64,000 bases of DNA from contig JALRME010000045.1 of assembly GCA_026120035.1 (NCBI GenBank), positions 171,934-235,933 of the forward strand, written 5' to 3'. The DNA comes from Coleophoma eucalyptorum (lineage: Eukaryota > Ascomycota > Leotiomycetes > Helotiales > Dermateaceae). This document shows, one piece after another, positions 60,383 through 64,000 of this stretch. A program made the position numbers and the translations under genes. The notes under the pieces were generated by a model, which did not search any database, was not told the origin of the DNA, and saw nothing but the letters and a program-made list of their open reading frames with translations. Within the stretch, counting starts at the first letter, position 1. Each line of letters starts with the position of its first letter.

Positions 60383-61385
60383 ATGCCTCGTGTATTTCTC
60401 GTGACGGGAACTTCGACCGGATTTGGGAATTTCTTGGTTCAGGAAATCATTGATAAGGGAGATATCTGCGTTGCTACTGCTCGGAAGCCGGACGTGCTCA
60501 AATTTAATGGCACAAATGACACAGTATTGCTCCTTCTCCGAAAACATAGCACTGACAAAGAAAACTTGCCACTGACTCCTCATTTCAGAATTACCTTGCT
60601 TTGAAGCTTGATGTAACAAAGCAAGCTGATATTGACGCTGCCTTCAACGAAATGCTGAAGAAATTTGGCCGCGTTGATGTTGTCGTTAACAACGCCGGGT
60701 ACGGTCTCTGTGGGCCGTTTGAAGAGCTTGCCGAAGATCAAGGACGTATGCAGATGGAAGTTAACTTCTTCGCTCTTACCCAAGTGACGAAGAAGGCTAT
60801 GGAGGTTATGAGAGAGCAGAAGCCAAGTGGTGGACTTATCCAGCAGGTGACGTCTATCGGTGGCCAGCGGGGTGTTCCGACATACTCTTTCTACTGCGCG
60901 TCAAAATGGGCCGTTGAGGGATTTACTGAGGCTATTGTAAGTTTCATCACTTGTAAACTACAATAACAGATTCGGCTAACTACCTGGCACAGAGCCAGGA
61001 GGTGAAGCCAGAATGGGGCATCAAGTTCACTTGTGTCGAGCCTGGCGGATTCAGGTAAGAAGTTTCCTTCCAGTGGCACTATCCCGGCTTAACAATTCAT
61101 AGAACCGACTGGGCTGGGCGATCTATGATGTTTCCAGAGAAAAGGCACCCAGCATATGATCATATTGATGCCAGGGAGAATGCCAAAAGACGCCACGGAA
61201 CGCAAGCCGGAGACCCCAAGAAGGGCGCTTTGGCTATGTACCAGCTGGCGATTTTGGAAAACCCACCACTCCGTGTCGTCATTGGAAGCGATGCATATCA
61301 AGGTATTATGAACAAGTTGAAGACATATGGCGAAGAGTACCCTAAGTATAAGGAGATTTCCAACTCAACAGACGTTGATGAGTAG
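60383..61385 (+). CDS. Short-chain dehydrogenase/reductase (classical SDR)
   Basis: An NAD(P)-dependent oxidoreductase of unknown substrate. Four exons, 60383-60523, 60589-60936, 60993-61054 and 61103-61385, give 277 residues with phase kept. The cofactor loop is TGTSTGFG near the start, with TARKP after beta-2. Then come LDVTKQADIDAAF, VVVNNAGYG, VTSIGGQRG with the catalytic Ser, and YCASKWA with catalytic Tyr and Lys. The substrate loop is VEPGGFRTDWAGRSM. All catalytic parts are intact, unlike the neighbouring GH71 and LysM remnants. The gene sits between an LTR end and a solo LTR. Confidence 0.95.
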
Positions 61386-61690
61386 AGAGAACTCTTGGCT
61401 TTATTTGCGATAAGAAAATCAACGCTTTGGTATGATAGAAAACTTAGAGAATAAGATATTTATGAATTCGTAGCCGTTATCTACTTTTGAGCCTCTGATA
61501 TGCCTGTTCCATGTTCTAGAAGCCAAGATATTCAAAAACTGGGATAGCTCAAGAGACTTCTAACATCAAGGGATATGGAAATTAAATGATATAGACAACA
61601 TCTACTACGTTCAAAAGAGAGAATCAATCTATTCAAATTCATTGGCGGCACAAATGAAGAAGAGCTACTACCCTAATCAATTGTCCTAGC
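61386..61690. other. 3' flank of the SDR gene
   Basis: AT-rich, with no gene or repeat recognised. Confidence 0.35.
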
Positions 61691-61880
61691 TGTTGGAATG
61701 TTATTCATAGGTCAATCACGAGACCTAGTCATATGTATACAGTATCATTAGCGAGGGAGGTACTTATACCTCCCTACCTCACACTCTCTTCAATCATCAT
61801 CTATTACACACGTTATGAACACTACCTGAACCTGATTTGACTTGAGAGTCACTTACTACGCTACCTAACGTAAACCAACA
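61691..61880 (+). mobile_element. Solo LTR, copia-like, 190 bp
   Basis: Begins TGTTGGAATG and ends CGTAAACCAACA, the inverted TGTTGG/CCAACA termini typical of Ty1/copia LTRs. It contains a TATA-like CTTATACC within the palindrome AGGGAGGTA-CTTA-TACCTCCCT (61754-61775). Flanks CTAGC (left) and GTAGC (right) differ at one of five bases and may be a decayed target duplication. No internal retrotransposon genes lie nearby. Confidence 0.65.
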
Positions 61881-62176
61881 GTAGCTTATATCATAGTCAC
61901 GTGCTAATTTAGAGGAGAAGTGTTCCTACGGAGTTAAGAGGCCATCTTAACTCCAATTCCGAGAGAAATTTCAGGGAATATCCAACTCCCATTTATATTC
62001 GGAGTTAGATATATTGTAAAATACCCTATTCTTTCTCATATATGGTATTAACTATGACATACGACTTGTCTGTTACATCCCACCTTTAGAGGTAAGGTCA
62101 TGCGACGTGAGTAGTGTTTTGAGGATGTGAGTAGTACTGCTCGCCTCGAGAAATCGCTGCTCATCTAAGGACTCAC

Positions 62177-62282
62177 TTAGTATTTAAGAACACGAAGTTC
62201 ACAAGTACATAGGAGCTTCGTACTCAACTTCAATCATTCATTTTATACCTGAACTTGATCTGAATTAGTTACGTGCTTCTAC
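62177..62282 (+). repeat. Dispersed repeat, copy B
   Basis: Matches the reverse complement of 53581-53678 with the same start (TTAGTAT) and end (GTGCTTCTAC). Many differences are C/T or G/A. The copies are in opposite orientation 8.5 kb apart. The element type is unknown. Confidence 0.7.
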
Positions 62283-62446
62283 TATCATTAGTACTTTACT
62301 AATCCTATAGTAGCTATCTATATAAGGAACTTATAGAGTTCATAAGCCCCTACCTCAGGTAGAGAGGTAACGTTGACGCAGGAGAAAATACATCCCTTGC
62401 GTCGTCGCATAAGGAGGGGAAATATCTGATGTATTTAAGAATTACA

Positions 62447-62642
62447 GCCCCCTCTTGGGAGGGGGCAAGACACTACAATACACTTGGATTATTCTCATTG
62501 AAGAAGGATAACCTGAGTGTGTAGCCAGTAAGGTACCTTTACTGTGCGCCCAATGTTGTAGGTCCAGCGAAGCCTACAGATAACTATCCCCAAGTCGAGC
62601 TCGAACTTGGATATTGGGCATCACCTGGAACGAAGGGTGATG
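62447..62642. repeat. Cluster of short inverted repeats
   Basis: Four hairpins lie within 200 bases: GCCCCCTC-TTGG-GAGGGGGC (62447-62466), GTAGG/CCTAC (62558-62577), CCAAGT around CGAGCTCG with ACTTGG (62590-62610), and CATCACC/GGTGATG (62619-62642). No tRNA or rRNA family matches. They may belong to a decayed element or a structured RNA. Confidence 0.4.
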
Positions 62643-62925
62643 TTCCAATACTTATTAATTATGAGTTCTGGAACTACGTACTTTCTACAAAAGAATTAGT
62701 CTATAGAGGGGATTAAAGGAATTTTAGTGCCTAGCGTCTAGAGCGATAGGGTTATCGTGTATCCGACCGCGATATATAAGGAACGAAAGCCCTACCCCTA
62801 TTAAGCGTCACATAGACGTTAATATAGCTTTAATAGCCTAGTCTAAAGTTTCTACGAATAAGTTCAAACGTCTTATAAATTTTGCTCTATATTAAAAAAA
62901 ATCGAGGTTAAATATATATATATAC

Positions 62926-63234
62926 TGTTGGAGTCATATCACCTGCACGTGCTTGGAACATCGTTACACGGCGAGCATGTAGGGGTATATTGCCATACCA
63001 CCTACATATGCATACATTTGGAATATCGTTACACCACATGACTGTGCCTGTGTGTGCTCGGATGCAAACACCATGAATGTATTACAAACGGAGGTCGAAT
63101 CAACACCTATTCTGTTTACAGAATAGGTGTATTTATAAGACCTCCATCACACTCACTTAGAAGAATCATCCACAATTTTTACCACACGATTTTGACCTGT
63201 CATTGATACCGTTGAAATAAGAGGTATGCCAACA
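62926..63234 (+). mobile_element. Solo LTR with 5-bp target duplication, 309 bp
   Basis: Begins TGTTGGAGTC and ends GGTATGCCAACA. It is flanked by a perfect TATAC duplication (62921-62925 and 63235-63239). Inside are a TATA-like TTTATAAGACC and a nested hairpin at 63090-63145. The motif TTGGAACATCGTTACAC recurs about 66 bases later as TTGGAATATCGTTACAC. The perfect target duplication makes insertion followed by LTR-LTR recombination the best explanation. Confidence 0.75.
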
Positions 63235-63308
63235 TATACTAGGTATTTCCTAATTTATAACCGTGCTCCTAACCTAACTAACAATTATAAAGCAAAAAGT
63301 AAACAAAA

Positions 63309-63399
63309 ACATACAATACTAGGTATTCGCTGGTAGTCACCCACTCAACTACTAATCTACCAATCTAAGGCTTGTGTATAGCAGATCAGACGAGATGCC
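63309..63399 (-). pseudogene. 5S rRNA pseudogene, 3' part (91 nt), RIP-like changes
   Basis: Aligns without gaps to the last 91 nt of the intact 5S at 49734-49824. It carries about ten substitutions, mostly G to A and C to T; three are TpG to TpA (TGG to TAG, TGA to TAA, TGG to TAG). The match ends exactly at GATGCC. The missing 28 nt are found intact at 63803-63830. Confidence 0.85.
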
Positions 63400-63802
63400 T
63401 TATTACGCTAATTTAGCACCTCCGTATAATACAGAAATCAAGAATTATACACTATAACAGGGCACATAATCCGAAATCCTTAAAATCCTCGAAAAACGAG
63501 AACCACTTTACCGACTTAACTTAATAATTCTAATCATTTTATCTAATTCAATCTTTAAGAAGCTGTTTCTTGTAGGGAAGGTATTGGTGACTTTTTTAAC
63601 AATAAACGCCTACAAAGTTGTAGTTACGCAATTTTCTTTTCTAAAAAACTGTTCTTAACTTCGATCTATTTGAGACTCAGTCAAATGATTATATAGAAAC
63701 CATTTTAAAGAAACTTAAATACTGACTTATTATTTTTCTTTTGTTTACTACTAAAATGAAATTCAAGCTGTAGCTAGAGTTCGAAGAAATTAAGAAATAT
63801 TC
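63400..63802. mobile_element. 403-bp AT-rich insert splitting a 5S gene
   Basis: Lies exactly between the two complementary parts of a 5S gene. It starts TTATTACGCT and ends AGAAATATTC, is strongly AT-rich and has no open frame of note. No clear terminal repeats or target duplication are visible, so the element class is unknown; a large duplication-free insertion or a heavily mutated short element are both possible. Confidence 0.5.
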
Positions 63803-63830
63803 CAATTCTCCTCAGTCTATGGTCGTATGT
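63803..63830 (-). pseudogene. 5S rRNA pseudogene, 5' part (28 nt)
   Basis: Identical to the first 28 nt of the intact 5S gene (minus strand ACATACGACCATAGACTGAG onward). Together with 63309-63399 it makes exactly one 119-nt 5S gene. Confidence 0.85.
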
Positions 63831-63907
63831 GACAGTTATCTCTATTATTTGAGCCTATATTCCAGGTCCGAGCACAGCACAATTATATGAAGCAAAAAGG
63901 TCCAAAA

Positions 63908-64000
63908 ACATACAACAGTAGGTATTCGCTGGTGGTCACCCACCCAACTACTAATCTACCGATCTGAGGCTTGTGTATGGCAGAGCGGACGGGATGCCCA
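63908..64000 (-). rRNA. 5S ribosomal RNA, cut by the window edge
   Basis: Identical to the 3' 93 nt of the 5S at 49734 as far as it runs, including the GTTGTATGT end followed by TTTTTGG on the minus strand. The 5' 26 nt lie outside the window, so it cannot be told whether this copy is complete. Confidence 0.88.

Larger units (their letters stand above)
61881..62925. other. Repeat-rich gene-free DNA
   Basis: No gene is supported. It contains dispersed repeat copy B and several short inverted repeats between 62447 and 62642, listed separately. Confidence 0.4.

Noticed and set aside
1..64000. CRISPR arrays, operons and bacterial-type signals
   Set aside because: None seen; the DNA is fungal with spliced genes.

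Overview
The window is nuclear DNA of a filamentous ascomycete (Pezizomycotina). Genes are split by short GT-AG introns of about 50-100 nt, many with CTAAC/CTGAC-type branch sites. A 5S rRNA gene lies alone outside any rDNA unit. The protein set (Zn2Cys6 regulator, DapB, Nnr2, NACHT-ankyrin STAND protein, HDA2/3 protein with a chromo domain) is typical of the group, and the right end shows CpA-to-TpA changes of the kind made by RIP. Leotiomycetes is a weak guess only; the sequence alone does not settle the class.

Left and middle (1-49 kb) are gene-rich, single-copy housekeeping DNA. In order: the 3' end of an unknown gene; a 4EHP-type eIF4E; a NACHT-ankyrin STAND protein; a ten-exon gene carrying eight tandem Myb/HTH-like half-modules, one per exon; a PQ-loop membrane protein; glycogen synthase; cytochrome c oxidase subunit Cox6/5A; a 1453-residue chromo plus HDA2/3 protein; an F-box protein; an uncharacterised Cys-rich protein; dipeptidyl aminopeptidase DapB; NAD(P)HX dehydratase, divergent from DapB; two Ser/Thr-rich single-pass membrane proteins (one doubtful); a Rad57-like recombinase paralog; a steryl-ester-hydrolase-type lipase; and a Zn2Cys6 regulator. 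Spliced models were built by hand for most of them, and their phases close without frame breaks.

Right end (49-64 kb) is a repeat-rich accessory region. It has an intact 5S rRNA gene, an ACS-family (Dal5-like) transporter, a 5S/tRNA-like chimera, a small secreted Cys-rich protein whose stop codon lies in a dispersed repeat, a decayed LysM-type gene, an orphan gene, a decayed GH71 alpha-1,3-glucanase with two TAG stops, an intact short-chain dehydrogenase set between copia-like LTR ends in opposite orientation, two solo LTRs (one with a perfect 5-bp target duplication), a 5S gene split by a 403-bp insert, and a further 5S copy cut by the window edge.

The most unusual item is the exon-per-module gene at 6970-9791. 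Most of its internal introns share phase 1, so the module exons could be duplicated without breaking the frame. The most informative region for genome evolution is 52.9-64 kb, where RIP-like decay, LTRs and broken 5S copies occur together.
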